Origin: Thermocrinis jamiesonii
Lineage (GTDB): Bacteria > Aquificota > Aquificia > Aquificales > Aquificaceae
Length of the DNA stretch: 64,000 nucleotides
Direction: 5' to 3'
NCBI RefSeq assembly: GCF_000702425.1
Contig: NZ_JNIE01000003.1
Span: 186,650-250,649, forward strand
Shown here: positions 26,808-36,014 of the stretch, piece by piece
How the letters are laid out: every line of letters begins with the position of its first letter
Numbering within the stretch: position 1 is the stretch's first letter
Notes under the pieces: model-generated
The model's database searches: none
What the model was told of the DNA's origin: nothing
The model's input: the letters and a program-made list of their open reading frames with translations, nothing else
Position numbers and translations under genes: made by a program

Positions 26808-27505
26808 AGAAGGTCAAAAAGCTTAAAGTTTCTGATGCTGAAGTATACGGAATACAAAATGGGTAGATAGCCTACGTTGTTTAGGTAATATAGCTTTTCT
26901 GGAGAAAGTTTTGAAAGGGTGTCAATGTTTCCTATTAGCACGTTCTTAAAAACTGCCTTTTCCCCCTTGGCTTCCACCTCTAAGCTTGAAAGAAGCTTTA
27001 GACATCCAATTTCTAACATCTCCTTGGAGAAGTTGAGAGCCTTTTCAAAGTCAAAAGCCAACTCCTCAAGCTTGGACTTTATGTCTGAGAAAAAGGCGGT
27101 TTCATTGCCTTCTTCATCAAAGAGCCTTTCTCCTTCTTTGTCTTCCCAAACCCTATCAAATACCACCGTCCATTGCTTGACTTCTCCTTCTTTTGTGCGC
27201 ACAACAGAAAAAGGATAGAGCTTTATCGCATTGGGTATTACATCCACCTTGAACCTTCCCTCGGGATCTAAATATACGTTCCTACGGTTTATCCCCATCA
27301 CCACAAAAGGAAATACTTCCCCTTCTGAAACACCAAAAAACACCGGATAATACATAGAAACGCTCAAGATTTCGGAAAACCCTACAGGCACCACATCCAC
27401 GTCCCAGCAAAAGCTGTAATCTTCTGGAAGCTTTATCCTTAGCTCTTTGTGCAACTCAGTATCAAGAAACGTAGGCTTTTTTATAGCCCGAAAAACCCCC
27501 AACAC
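26804..27505 (-). CDS. SapC family protein
   Basis: A 233-residue cytoplasmic protein. The core GEVFPFVVMGINRRNVYLD followed by FKVDVIPNAIKLYPFSVVR fits the SapC family, named after an S-layer locus of Campylobacter but of unclear function. It begins with GTG at 27505; a TAAAAT stretch lies a few bases upstream and there is no Shine-Dalgarno sequence. It is divergent from flagellin and convergent with the GT9 fusion. Confidence 0.75.
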   Translation of the reverse strand: MLGVFRAIKKPTFLDTELHKELRIKLPEDYSFCWDVDVVPVGFSEILSVSMYYPVFFGVSEGEVFPFVVMGINRRNVYLDPEGRFKVDVIPNAIKLYPFSVVRTKEGEVKQWTVVFDRVWEDKEGERLFDEEGNETAFFSDIKSKLEELAFDFEKALNFSKEMLEIGCLKLLSSLEVEAKGEKAVFKNVLIGNIDTLSKLSPEKLYYLNNVGYLPILYSVYFSIRNFKLFDLL

Positions 27506-27520
27506 GGAAGAAATTTTAAT

Positions 27521-27547
27521 TAAAAAATTGAAAAAAAGTCCGATATA
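27521..27547 (+). promoter_or_regulatory. Sigma-28 (FliA) promoter of flagellin
   Basis: TAAAAAAT at 27521-27528, 11 bases, then CCGATATA at 27540-27547. This closely matches the flagellar sigma-28 consensus TAAAGTTT-N11-GCCGATAA, and lies about 34 bases before the flagellin ATG. It implies class-3 flagellar control with FliA and FlgM. Confidence 0.85.
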
Positions 27548-27580
27548 AAGAATTAGAAAACCTTAAAGGAGGTGTTAGCT

Positions 27581-29095
27581 ATGAGGATCAACTTTAACTA
27601 CGAAGCTGCATCAACCCACACCGCATACCTTGTAAACCAAAGGGAGATGAACAAGTCTCTCCTGAGGTTGTCTACGGGTATGAGGATTTTGGAAGCTGCA
27701 GATGACGCAGCAGGGCTGTTTATAGCAGACCAGCTGTCCATTGTTGCTACCGGTTTAGAAGAAGGCAACAGGAACATAAGAACTGGCATATCCGCCCTCA
27801 GGATTGCGGAAAATGCAGCTGGTCAGATCTTTGAAAGGCTAAGGGGGATCTATGCAAGGGCAGTAAGAGCAGCAAACGATATCAACGACCCCAACGCGAG
27901 AGCTTCTCTACAACAGGAAATAGCAAACCTAAGGGACGCCATCCAAAAGATCGGAACAGACACAGAATACAACGGGATCAAGCTTTTGGATGGAACATTT
28001 ACCGGCAAATACATCCACTACGGACCAAGGATGGATCAAACTGTATTAGTCTCCATAGGGGACGTGAGGGCTGAGTCCTTGGGAGCGCATATAGTAAGCG
28101 GAACTGGACGTATTACCTCAGGTACCGGAGAAATTTCTTCTTCTGCTCCAGACGAGTTTCTTTTATCTTCAGCAACCGAATACTTAAGGGTAGCGGGGCA
28201 GAATGTGTTGAGTGTTACTTCTGGAACATACCTTGTTGACGCTGCTACCGCCGCACGCAACATAAACAACAACGCCACTTTGGCTGCCATGGGCATAGAG
28301 GCAACCGCAAGCAACAGAAGTGTGGCAGAAACTTACACTGGATTAATCACCGGCGATGGTACTGTGACACTTCACTTTTACATTGGACAAGAAAGCGTAA
28401 CCAGTCCTACCTTTTCAATAACTGGAATTACCGCAGCTACCACGCTGAACGATTTAGTGACTCAGATCAACTCCGCAGCTTCTGCAGCAAACTCCCCCAT
28501 TTCAGCCCGTGCAGATAACGGAAAGTTAGTCTTGGAAACTTCCAACGGAGAGACAATAGGCATAGAGGCTGAAGTTAACGTATCAAGTGGCACTGTATAT
28601 GTTAACCTTGGCCAACTTCTAGAAGGTGCAAATAGTTTTTCTTTTACGAGTTCAGGCACTGCCCACGCCATAAAGGTGGGTAGCTTGCATATAGCAGGAA
28701 CAGACAGCTTTGTGGTAAATGAAAGTGGGATTGATATTGTGGGTGGAACTGGGCCTGATGCTACTATAAACTCCACCTTCACTAACCTATACGCCATAGA
28801 TGTAACTTCAAACGAGGGAGCAGAAAGGGCTCTGCTTATTACCAAAAAGGCGATGCAGTATGTGGATAGACTGCGTTCTGACATTGGTGCGGTGATGAAC
28901 AACCTGCAGTCTATCTTTGACGCCCAAAAGGTAGCCTATGACAATACCAAGGAAGCGGAAAACGTCATTAGGAATACCGACTACGCAGAAGAGATGACAA
29001 ACTTCACCAAACTACAAATAAAGATGCAGTCCACTATAGCTATGTTGGCGCAGGCGAACGCATTGCCTCAGTTGGTGCTACAGCTTCTCAGGTAA
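27581..29095 (+). CDS. fliC: Flagellin
   Basis: A 504-residue filament protein. Residues ~1-165 form the conserved D0/D1 coils (KSLLRLSTGMRILEAADDAA, GLFIADQLS), and the last ~100 residues the returning coils ending ALPQLVLQLLR. The middle, ~165-400, is Ser/Thr/Gly-rich and variable, suited to surface exposure and O-glycosylation. The ATG at 27581 is chosen because AAAGGAGG precedes it; the GTG at 27572 lies at that Shine-Dalgarno site. It has its own sigma-28 promoter and terminator. Confidence 0.96.
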   Translation: MRINFNYEAASTHTAYLVNQREMNKSLLRLSTGMRILEAADDAAGLFIADQLSIVATGLEEGNRNIRTGISALRIAENAAGQIFERLRGIYARAVRAANDINDPNARASLQQEIANLRDAIQKIGTDTEYNGIKLLDGTFTGKYIHYGPRMDQTVLVSIGDVRAESLGAHIVSGTGRITSGTGEISSSAPDEFLLSSATEYLRVAGQNVLSVTSGTYLVDAATAARNINNNATLAAMGIEATASNRSVAETYTGLITGDGTVTLHFYIGQESVTSPTFSITGITAATTLNDLVTQINSAASAANSPISARADNGKLVLETSNGETIGIEAEVNVSSGTVYVNLGQLLEGANSFSFTSSGTAHAIKVGSLHIAGTDSFVVNESGIDIVGGTGPDATINSTFTNLYAIDVTSNEGAERALLITKKAMQYVDRLRSDIGAVMNNLQSIFDAQKVAYDNTKEAENVIRNTDYAEEMTNFTKLQIKMQSTIAMLAQANALPQLVLQLLR

Positions 29096-29104
29096 AAAGT
29101 ATTT

Positions 29105-29134
29105 AAGGAAGGGTCTTTGACCCTTCCTTTTTTT
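29105..29134 (+). terminator. Rho-independent terminator of flagellin
   Basis: An 11-bp perfect stem (29105-29115 with 29119-29129), a TTT loop, and then a T-run. It separates abundant flagellin mRNA from flaG-fliD-fliS. Confidence 0.93.
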
Positions 29135-29145
29135 AGGTTTTAGCC

Positions 29146-29520
29146 ATGAGGGTAGATAAGGTAAGTCAAGGTTTTGAATACAAAGAGTTAAACGTGGAGG
29201 GACAGAAGCTTTTGTCCAACGTAGAAGGTACGCTAAAAAAGATCCAAAAAGAAATGGAGCAACAGATAAAAGAAGCTCAAGCTGAGAGGAAAGTAAGCTC
29301 TGAAGAACTCCAAAGGCTTTTTGAGGAAATAAAAAGAAAGTTTGACATGCTAAGCAAATACCTTAAAATAGACATAGACCAGGAATTGGAAATACCGGTG
29401 GTGAAGATTATAGAGAGGGAGACCAACAGGGTAATAAGACAGATACCACCTGACTATCTTTTGGAGCTTATGAAACGCATAGACCAGCTTTTAGGTTTGC
29501 TTATAGAAAAAGAGGTATAA
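29146..29520 (+). CDS. flaG: FlaG family flagellar protein
   Basis: 124 residues, with a helical, charged N-terminal two thirds and the FlaG hallmark at the end: KIIERETNRVIRQIPPDYLL followed by an LLGLLIEKEV tail. FlaG influences filament length in several bacteria. It lies 3 bases upstream of fliD. Confidence 0.88.
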   Translation: MRVDKVSQGFEYKELNVEGQKLLSNVEGTLKKIQKEMEQQIKEAQAERKVSSEELQRLFEEIKRKFDMLSKYLKIDIDQELEIPVVKIIERETNRVIRQIPPDYLLELMKRIDQLLGLLIEKEV

Positions 29521-29523
29521 ATC

Positions 29524-30855
29524 ATGGCTGGAGAGATTTACTTTAGCAACATAACCGGGAAGTTTGACTGGGGTTCCATAGTGGATCAAATCTTGCGCAT
29601 AAAGTCTTTGCCCCTTGAGAGGATGGCTCAGGAGAGCGCTCAGATAAAAGCAAAGCAAGAGAGCCTATCAAAGCTGGCAAATGCTGTAGACGCCTTCAAC
29701 AACCTCTTTTCCAACCTTTCAGTGGAGGACCTATTCAAGCAAAAAAGTGCCACCTCTTCTAACACGGACGTACTAACTGCCACTGCAAGTGCAGATGCCC
29801 CTAACGTAACCTTAAACGTAACCGTAGATCAGCTATCTTCTAAGGAAATAATGCTTTCAAGAGGTGGAGTAAGGGATCTGAACGATACCATAACTTGGAA
29901 CGACTTTCAACTGCGATATGCAAAAGACGATGGTGACTACGAAACTTTTAGTATAAGCGCAGGTAGTGGCAAGCTTGAGGACCTTGTAAGACAGATAAAC
30001 GAAAGGGCAGGCTCAAGAATAGTGGCAAGCATCTTTTACGACGGAACAAAATACAGACTTATGCTATCTGAAAAGAACGAGGCAGACTCAAGGTTGGAAA
30101 CAGACCCTTCAACTAACACCTTTGTAATTTCTGAAGCAAGCGCTATGAACCTAAACGGAACCTGGGGGCTTGACTACGGCAACCCTCTACAATTTGCCAA
30201 GAATGCGCAGATCACCATAGGAAGCACTACCTTTAGCAATCCCTCAAACACTTTGGAAAACGTAATAACTGGTCTGACCGTAGAACTGAAGAATACTGGG
30301 AGCGCTACGATAACCATAAGGGACGATTACTCAAAGGTAAAGAATTTCTTTTCGGACTTTGTGAATAAATACAACGCTGTTGTTAAGCAGATAAACGAGA
30401 TGACGGACAAAGATAAAGGGCTATTCCAAGGTGATCAGATAATAACAGGAGTTAAAAACTCTTTGGCAAACATGTTGGACCCTCTATTCAGATACGGTAT
30501 AGTCTCTTATAACGAAGATGGAACACTTACCTTTAACGGCTCTGCTGTGGATGAGCTGGCTTCTAACAATCCCCAAGAGCTAAAGAGACTAATAGAAGGT
30601 TTAAAAATTAGCTATGGAACCTATTTGGAACAAACAAGGATAGACTTTCAGTTCTTCATCAACGACTATCAGTCCAGTATAGATGACATAAACGAAAGGA
30701 TGGCTAAGTTTCAGGAACAGTTGATCGAGGAAGAGCAAAGATTAAAGCGTGAGTTTTCCAGCGTGGAAGTTTTTATAAACCAGGCGCAAGAGATCATGGA
30801 AAGAATGAGAATCTTTATAGTATCCCTATCTGAAATGCAAGGAGGTAAAAAATGA
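29524..30855 (+). CDS. fliD: Flagellar filament cap protein FliD
   Basis: A 443-residue cap (HAP2). It opens YFSNITGKFDWGSIVDQILR, has the FliD_N region to ~residue 100, an adhesin-like beta-rich centre, and the FliD_C helical part (DFVNKYNAVVKQINEMT, QSSIDDINERMAKFQEQL). It forms the pentameric cap that folds flagellin at the filament tip. GAGGT before the ATG; the stop overlaps the fliS start (ATGA). Confidence 0.93.
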   Translation: MAGEIYFSNITGKFDWGSIVDQILRIKSLPLERMAQESAQIKAKQESLSKLANAVDAFNNLFSNLSVEDLFKQKSATSSNTDVLTATASADAPNVTLNVTVDQLSSKEIMLSRGGVRDLNDTITWNDFQLRYAKDDGDYETFSISAGSGKLEDLVRQINERAGSRIVASIFYDGTKYRLMLSEKNEADSRLETDPSTNTFVISEASAMNLNGTWGLDYGNPLQFAKNAQITIGSTTFSNPSNTLENVITGLTVELKNTGSATITIRDDYSKVKNFFSDFVNKYNAVVKQINEMTDKDKGLFQGDQIITGVKNSLANMLDPLFRYGIVSYNEDGTLTFNGSAVDELASNNPQELKRLIEGLKISYGTYLEQTRIDFQFFINDYQSSIDDINERMAKFQEQLIEEEQRLKREFSSVEVFINQAQEIMERMRIFIVSLSEMQGGKK

Positions 30856-31262
30856 TCAATAACCCTTACCTTGAAAACATGGTGATGAATGCAAACCCAG
30901 TGCGTCTTGTTATAATGCTTTACGATAAGGCTATTTCTTCCCTTGAAACCGCCCTTGAGTTGATGGACAGCCCTTCAGAGGACTTTGATTTGAAAGAGAG
31001 AAAATACCAAGCCATAGGAAAAGCCTTAGAGATCATAAACGTGTTGGACGCAACCTTGAACATGGAAAAAGGAGGAGAGATAGCAAAGAACCTAAGGGAG
31101 ATATACACTGCTTTGATGGATGAGCTAACGTCCCAGATGTTCAAAGAAGACCCAGCAAAGCTTGAAAGGATAATAAACATACTCAAAGGCTTAAGGGAGT
31201 CTTGGGAAGAGGTAGAAAGGATCCATTATGGAAAAAGCCAAAAGGTTGCTCCTGGAATGTGA
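30852..31262 (+). CDS. fliS: Flagellin export chaperone FliS
   Basis: A 136-residue all-helical cytoplasmic chaperone that binds the flagellin C-terminus and keeps it unpolymerised for export. The family signature is NPVRLVIMLYDKAISSLETA. GGAGGT precedes the ATG, which overlaps the fliD stop. The 3' end overlaps the next small gene by 35 bases. Confidence 0.93.
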   Translation: MINNPYLENMVMNANPVRLVIMLYDKAISSLETALELMDSPSEDFDLKERKYQAIGKALEIINVLDATLNMEKGGEIAKNLREIYTALMDELTSQMFKEDPAKLERIINILKGLRESWEEVERIHYGKSQKVAPGM

Positions 31263-31461
31263 GTTAGCTCTAAAGGAAAGGCAAATAAACACAGCTCTTG
31301 AGAAACTTCAGGAGCTTTCCAGTCTTCCAATGGACAACCTAACAAAAGAGCAGGCTGAGGAATTGCTAAGGCTTATAGAACACACGATAAAGTGCGCAGA
31401 GGATTACAGAAACTCCTTAGCGCAGGCACTTGTAAATCTAAGAAGGTTTAAAGGAGTCTAA
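31228..31461 (+). CDS. Small FliT-like flagellar chaperone
   Basis: A 77-residue helical protein (ALKERQINTALEKLQELSSL, then a second helix with EEAEELLR-like pattern). Size, helical content and position right after fliS suggest a FliT-type chaperone for FliD, but the sequence match is not strong. A GAAAGGA site precedes the ATG. The 35-base overlap with fliS indicates coupled translation. Its 3' end overlaps the convergent VCBS-type gene by 14 bases. Confidence 0.65.
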   Translation: MEKAKRLLLECELALKERQINTALEKLQELSSLPMDNLTKEQAEELLRLIEHTIKCAEDYRNSLAQALVNLRRFKGV

Positions 31462-32938
31462 ATTCTAACTCGTATAATTCTCCTTTATCTTGCACCGGAA
31501 TGGTGCCCACTCTTCCTGTAAGAACAAAAACCCTTCCGTCCTTTGTGCTAACTACCGCTTGAATGGCTTCCAAAAACTCGCTTCCCCTAACTGTCTTTGA
31601 GAACACGAGACTTTTTTTCCTTTCTCCAACTATCACAAGCTCCCCTCTGGAAAACTTAAGAATGTCCAAAATTTTAAGCACGTTCCCTGCCGTGTTTTTT
31701 GGCACCAAGGCAAACCTAAAGTTTAGCAAATTAACCAAAGCCGGTTTTGGATAGAAAACCACTCTGTCCTTTATATCCTCAACTATTTCTGCGTAAGCGT
31801 AGGAACCGTCAAAGCTGTCTTCCGACGCATAAACTTCCGAATCACCTTCAAAGACTTTTAGCCTTCCGGTCCCATCCACAAAAATTAGATAGTTTTCGTA
31901 GTATATGGCAGAGTCTATTCTAAAACCCCTTGGTGCTAAAAAGAAGCCTCTTTCTTGGAGTTTGTTTCCTTCAAAACTCAACCTCAGCACGTTACCAAAC
32001 TTTACCTTTGAGTCAAACCTTTGGCCCAGAAAGGTTTCCTTTGGTTTTGTTTTGTCCAAAACACCCATTATGTATGGCACATCCTTTAGCACAGGCACTA
32101 AAACTCCGCCTACCATCTTGAGTATTACAGAGTTTGCCCTTGTTCCAGAGACCATATTTACGATTATGTAATCCTTCTTTTCATCTCCTATGGATGCCAC
32201 CACTACGGATACGGGCACTCCCGCAGGTAAAGAGTAAGAAGCTTTTAAAACTATGTCGTTTCTGACGATTTCATACACCTCTACCCTTCCAGAAAAGAGA
32301 ATTACCAGATGGTCCTTTCCGTCTCCTGCCACATCTCCCACATCCGCAGAGATGGGGAGACCTGGTAGCTGTTTTACAAACTTTCCTTTAACCAAAATAT
32401 TTATGTCCTCTAAGCTTGCCTTTGGCACTCCCACTGTAGGTTTTTCAAAAAAAGCTATAGCAGAGCCCTTAAATTCTACCCCATAGCCCCTTTCAAATTC
32501 TCTAACTGTATAAGCGCAACCTTTACCCTTTTCTACTCTGGCAAACACAGAGCTTAACAGAAAGTATCCCTCTTCTGAGCCTTCGTAGCAAAGACTCTTT
32601 ATCTCAACCTTTACCCTATCACCGGGCTTTATACCTCTACCTTCTACCAGCTTTCCCACGGAAAAGTTATCTTTAACCTCTTCCACCACTATCTTACCAA
32701 TTCTTTCTAACTCTTTCCCGAGGGATTGCTTTGTGATAGGATGGATGATCTCTTCTCCTTCCCTAAGGACTGTCAGCTCTTCCTTTTCTCTCAGATTTTT
32801 TATATCCACCCAAACCCTATCTCCCTCTACCTTTATAACGTAACCTTCCCTCTCAAAGAAGGCTTTTAGCTTTTCCTTCAGCTCGTCCGAAAAGCCAAAG
32901 GAGAGAAAAAATAGAAAGATCAATATAACTCTTGCCAT
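31448..32938 (-). CDS. Secreted FlgT/VCBS-like repeat protein
   Basis: 496 residues with a signal peptide ([20 protein letters not shown]). Residues ~20-130 show the pattern RVWVDI..., [18 protein letters not shown] and [12 protein letters not shown], as in the C-terminal domain of FlgT and related secreted proteins. The rest is a chain of beta repeats ([33 protein letters not shown]) like FG-GAP/VCBS propeller blades. Probably a periplasmic or outer-surface beta-propeller. Its start overlaps the leuB 3' end by 19 bases. Function unknown. Confidence 0.75.
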   Translation of the reverse strand: MARVILIFLFFLSFGFSDELKEKLKAFFEREGYVIKVEGDRVWVDIKNLREKEELTVLREGEEIIHPITKQSLGKELERIGKIVVEEVKDNFSVGKLVEGRGIKPGDRVKVEIKSLCYEGSEEGYFLLSSVFARVEKGKGCAYTVREFERGYGVEFKGSAIAFFEKPTVGVPKASLEDINILVKGKFVKQLPGLPISADVGDVAGDGKDHLVILFSGRVEVYEIVRNDIVLKASYSLPAGVPVSVVVASIGDEKKDYIIVNMVSGTRANSVILKMVGGVLVPVLKDVPYIMGVLDKTKPKETFLGQRFDSKVKFGNVLRLSFEGNKLQERGFFLAPRGFRIDSAIYYENYLIFVDGTGRLKVFEGDSEVYASEDSFDGSYAYAEIVEDIKDRVVFYPKPALVNLLNFRFALVPKNTAGNVLKILDILKFSRGELVIVGERKKSLVFSKTVRGSEFLEAIQAVVSTKDGRVFVLTGRVGTIPVQDKGELYELEFRLL

Positions 32939-34014
32939 ACTTCCTCCAAGGACTTTATTATAGCGTCAGTCATTTGCTGGGTGCCAACCCTTAGGCAACC
33001 TTCCGAGTATATGTCCGGTGTTCTGTAGCCCTTTTCAAGAGTTTTTTCCACAGCTTTTTCTATGGCTTGCGCTTCCTTTTCTAAGTTAAACGAATACCTT
33101 AGCATCATGGAAACTGAAAGTATGGTGGCTATTGGATTGGCTATGCCTTTACCCGCAATGTCTGGAGCAGAGCCATGCACTGGCTCATAAAGGGCATACC
33201 TTTCTCCAAGGCTTGCAGAAGGCAACATACCCAAGCTTCCTGTTATTACCGCAGCTTCGTCTGAGAGTATGTCTCCAAAGATGTTTCCTGTGACGATCAC
33301 GTCAAAGGAAGAGGGCCTTCTTACTATCTGCATTGCGCAGTTATCTACGTAAAGGTGTTCCAACTCCACCTCCGGGTAATTTTTACTCTCCTCTTCCACG
33401 ATCTCTTTCCAAAGCCCGCTAACCTCAAGCACGTTGGACTTATCCACGCTGGTTAGCTTCTTTCTTCTTTTCATTGCTATCTCAAAGGCTTTCTTTACAA
33501 CCCTCCTTATCTCATCTTCCGTATATCTCATGGTGTTTATGCCAACACGCTTGCCGTTTTCTATAAAGATCCCCCTTGGTTCTCCATAATACACATCTCC
33601 GGTCAGTTCCCTAATTACGATAAAGTCAGTTCCTCTTGCGGTTTCTTCTTTTAAGGGAGACGCTTGAATCAGAGGCTCATAAACCTTTGCAGGTCTTAAG
33701 TTTGCGTAAAGGTCCAAAGCTTTTCTTATCTGCAGTAATCCTTTCTCCGGTCTTTTGGATGTGGGTAGGTTATCCCACTTTGGACCACCCACCGCTCCAA
33801 GAAGCACCGCATCCGCTTGCAAACATAGGTCCAGGGTCTCCTTTGGAAGAGGCTCACCCTTTTGGTCAATGGCTATGCCACCAATTAGACCCTCTTCCAA
33901 CTCAAAGCTGTGTCCAGAGAGCTTTTCCACATGCCTTAGCACTTTTATTGCAGAATCTACGATCTCTGGACCTATTCCGTCCCCTTTCAAAACCGCTATT
34001 TTATAGACCCCCAT
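32920..34014 (-). CDS. leuB: 3-isopropylmalate dehydrogenase
   Basis: A 364-residue NAD-dependent enzyme of leucine biosynthesis. It opens with [18 protein letters not shown], and has [12 protein letters not shown], the substrate-binding [12 protein letters not shown], and the dehydrogenase signature [19 protein letters not shown]. The ATG at 34014 is used; upstream in-frame codons would run into the divergent gene. TATAAT lies 10 bases before the ATG. It is followed by the secreted repeat protein on the same strand. Confidence 0.95.
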   Translation of the reverse strand: MGVYKIAVLKGDGIGPEIVDSAIKVLRHVEKLSGHSFELEEGLIGGIAIDQKGEPLPKETLDLCLQADAVLLGAVGGPKWDNLPTSKRPEKGLLQIRKALDLYANLRPAKVYEPLIQASPLKEETARGTDFIVIRELTGDVYYGEPRGIFIENGKRVGINTMRYTEDEIRRVVKKAFEIAMKRRKKLTSVDKSNVLEVSGLWKEIVEEESKNYPEVELEHLYVDNCAMQIVRRPSSFDVIVTGNIFGDILSDEAAVITGSLGMLPSASLGERYALYEPVHGSAPDIAGKGIANPIATILSVSMMLRYSFNLEKEAQAIEKAVEKTLEKGYRTPDIYSEGCLRVGTQQMTDAIIKSLEEVWQELY

Positions 34015-34024
34015 GAGGGAAAGA

Positions 34025-34032
34025 ATTATAAT
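34025..34032. promoter_or_regulatory. Shared symmetric -10 element (ATTATAAT) for leuB and the coiled-coil gene
   Basis: On the minus strand TATAAT (34025-34030) lies 10 bases before the leuB ATG. On the plus strand TATAAT (34027-34032) lies 7 bases before a GTG at 34040. One 8-base palindromic block can serve both directions. Confidence 0.55.
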
Positions 34033-34039
34033 ATATCCT

Positions 34040-34675
34040 GTGGATTTGGAGAAAATTTTGGAAAAGTTAAAGGATGTTGTCCTTGGAGAGATAAAAGAAG
34101 AACTTAGGGACTTTAAGGTATCTGTGAGCGGTGAGCTAAGCGGATACAGATTGGCTATTGAATCAATGAACGCAAGAATGGCTGGCATAGAAGCCAGAAT
34201 GAGCGCTTTGGAAGAACGTCAGCTTGCCTTGGAAAGAAAGTTGGACGAAACAAACAAAAGAATAGACGAGCTTAGCAAAAGAATTGATGAGACAAACAAA
34301 AGAATTGATGAGACAAAAGCTGAACTGAAAGCAGAAATTATGCAAAATACTATGAGGATTGATGAAACAAACAAAAGAATTGACGACACGAACAAAAGAA
34401 TTGACGAAACAAGGGCTGAACTGAAAGCAGAAATCATGCAAAATACTATAAGGATTGACGAAACAAACAAAAGAATTGACGAAATAAGGGCTGAACTAAA
34501 ATACGAGATAAGGGAAAACACCGCAAGGATTGATCAGATAAACAGTAGGATAGACTATCTGCATTATAAACTATCTGAGATAAGCGGTGAATTAAAGGAA
34601 GCTATTTCGAACAAAGAAATAATCAACGATATACTTCTTAGGGTAGAAAAGCTTGAATCAAAACTATCAAACTAA
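34040..34675 (+). CDS. Coiled-coil protein with RIDETNK heptad repeats
   Basis: About 211 residues, almost wholly coiled coil. From residue ~70 a seven-residue unit (RIDETNK, with RIDDTNK and RIDELSK variants) recurs, interrupted by [11 protein letters not shown]. No membrane segment or signal is seen. The GTG at 34040 is preferred, since it lies 7 bases after TATAAT; the alternative ATG at 34013 overlaps the leuB start codon on the other strand. It ends 16 bases before the proA ATG. The function is unknown; structural or filament-forming roles are possible. Confidence 0.7.
   Translation: MDLEKILEKLKDVVLGEIKEELRDFKVSVSGELSGYRLAIESMNARMAGIEARMSALEERQLALERKLDETNKRIDELSKRIDETNKRIDETKAELKAEIMQNTMRIDETNKRIDDTNKRIDETRAELKAEIMQNTIRIDETNKRIDEIRAELKYEIRENTARIDQINSRIDYLHYKLSEISGELKEAISNKEIINDILLRVEKLESKLSN
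34300..34487 (+). repeat. Tandem DNA repeat encoding [18 protein letters not shown] blocks
   Basis: Near-identical units of roughly 110 bases follow one another in the coiled-coil gene (AAAGAATTGA-GAAACAAA cores alternating with GCTGAACTGAAAGCAGAAAT). DNA-level similarity suggests recent duplication and possible length variation between strains. Confidence 0.7.
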
Positions 34676-34691
34676 GTTAAGGAGTTCTGCC

Positions 34692-36014
34692 ATGGAGCTA
34701 AAAGTTTATGCAGAAGAAAAGGTAGATAGGGCAAGGAAGGTATTAAGGACCTTGAGCTCTATTCCTACGGAGGTAAAAAACAGAACCCTTTTAACCGCTG
34801 CAGAGCTTTTGGACAAAAAAAGGGACCACATAAAGGAGCAAAACAAAAAAGATGTGGAGTATGCGGTAGCCCAAGGTCTTTCTCCTGCTTTGATAGATAG
34901 GCTTGTTCTAAACGACAAAAGAATAGATGGTATGATAAAGGTGCTGAAGGATGTGGCGAGCCTTCCGGACCCTGTGGGAGAAATAACCCGTATGTGGACC
35001 CTTCCCAACGGCTTAAGGGTTGGAAGGATGAGGGTGCCTTTGGGTGTGATCTTTATCGTCTACGAAGCAAGGCCCAACGTAACCGTAGAGGCAGCTTCCC
35101 TTTGTATAAAGTCTTCCAACGCTGTAATACTCAGAGGTGGAAAGGAAGCTATAAACTCAAACAGGGCGCTTGTGGAACTGTTAAGAGAAGCTTCAGTTAA
35201 AGAGGGGTTTCCGGAAGAAGCTATTCAGTTCATAGATAGACCGGAAAGGGAGATAGTTTGGGAAATCCTTAAAATGGAGGGTAAGGTAGATGTAGCTATT
35301 CCAAGGGGTGGAGAAAGTTTAATTAGGGCGGTAGCCGAAAACGCAAAAGTACCGGTTATAAAGCACTACAAAGGAGTTTGCAACATATACGTAGATGAAG
35401 AGGCGGACTTGGAAAAGGCTTATCACATAGTTTATAACGCAAAGGTTCAAAGACCATCTGTTTGCAATGCGGTAGAGAACCTGATAATCCACAGAAATAT
35501 TCTTAATAGCTTTCTTCCAAAGATGGCCTACATACTCGGAAGGGCTGGTGTGGAGCTAAGGTGCGATGAAGAGAGCCTAAAGGTAATAAAATCCCATCCA
35601 AAGCTTGACTTTGTGAAGGCTGTTCCCGCAACGGAGGAGGATTACTACGAAGAGTTTTTGGACTTGATACTTGCCATAAAGGTGGTGGGCAGTTTGGACG
35701 AAGCCATAGAATTTATAGAAAAGTATGGTTCAAAGCACTCAGACGCCATAATAACAGAAAATTACACAAAGGCTATGAAGTTCCTTGCAGAAGTAGATTC
35801 CGCTGCGGTTTATGTTAATGCATCTACAAGATTTACCGATGGCAACGAGTTTGGGCTTGGAGCAGAGATGGGTATTTCCACAGACAAAATACACGCAAGA
35901 GGTCCAATGGCTTTGGAAGAGCTAACCATACAAAAGTTTGTAATACTTGGCAACGGGCAACTTAGGGATAACTTTAGAATACCTGACGAGATTCTTGCGG
36001 AATGGAATACGTAG
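34692..36014 (+). CDS. proA: Gamma-glutamyl phosphate reductase
   Basis: A 440-residue NADPH-dependent aldehyde dehydrogenase-fold enzyme, second step of proline synthesis. Conserved regions are IVYEARPNVTVEAASLCIKS, ILRGGKEAINSN and the catalytic Cys in QRPSVCNAVENL, then NASTRFTDGNEFGLGAEMG. The ATG at 34692 follows TAAGGAG and is preferred over an upstream in-frame codon at 34653, which lies in the previous gene. It overlaps rseP by 13 bases. Confidence 0.96.
   Translation: MELKVYAEEKVDRARKVLRTLSSIPTEVKNRTLLTAAELLDKKRDHIKEQNKKDVEYAVAQGLSPALIDRLVLNDKRIDGMIKVLKDVASLPDPVGEITRMWTLPNGLRVGRMRVPLGVIFIVYEARPNVTVEAASLCIKSSNAVILRGGKEAINSNRALVELLREASVKEGFPEEAIQFIDRPEREIVWEILKMEGKVDVAIPRGGESLIRAVAENAKVPVIKHYKGVCNIYVDEEADLEKAYHIVYNAKVQRPSVCNAVENLIIHRNILNSFLPKMAYILGRAGVELRCDEESLKVIKSHPKLDFVKAVPATEEDYYEEFLDLILAIKVVGSLDEAIEFIEKYGSKHSDAIITENYTKAMKFLAEVDSAAVYVNASTRFTDGNEFGLGAEMGISTDKIHARGPMALEELTIQKFVILGNGQLRDNFRIPDEILAEWNT

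Noticed and set aside
27572-27580. GTG at 27572 as the flagellin start
   Set aside because: It is inside the Shine-Dalgarno sequence AAAGGAGG; the ATG at 27581 gives the usual flagellin beginning.
34163-34521. Long antisense frames in the coiled-coil gene
   Set aside because: They mirror the DNA repeats of the plus-strand gene (Ser/Ile/Phe-rich shadows) and have no start signals.
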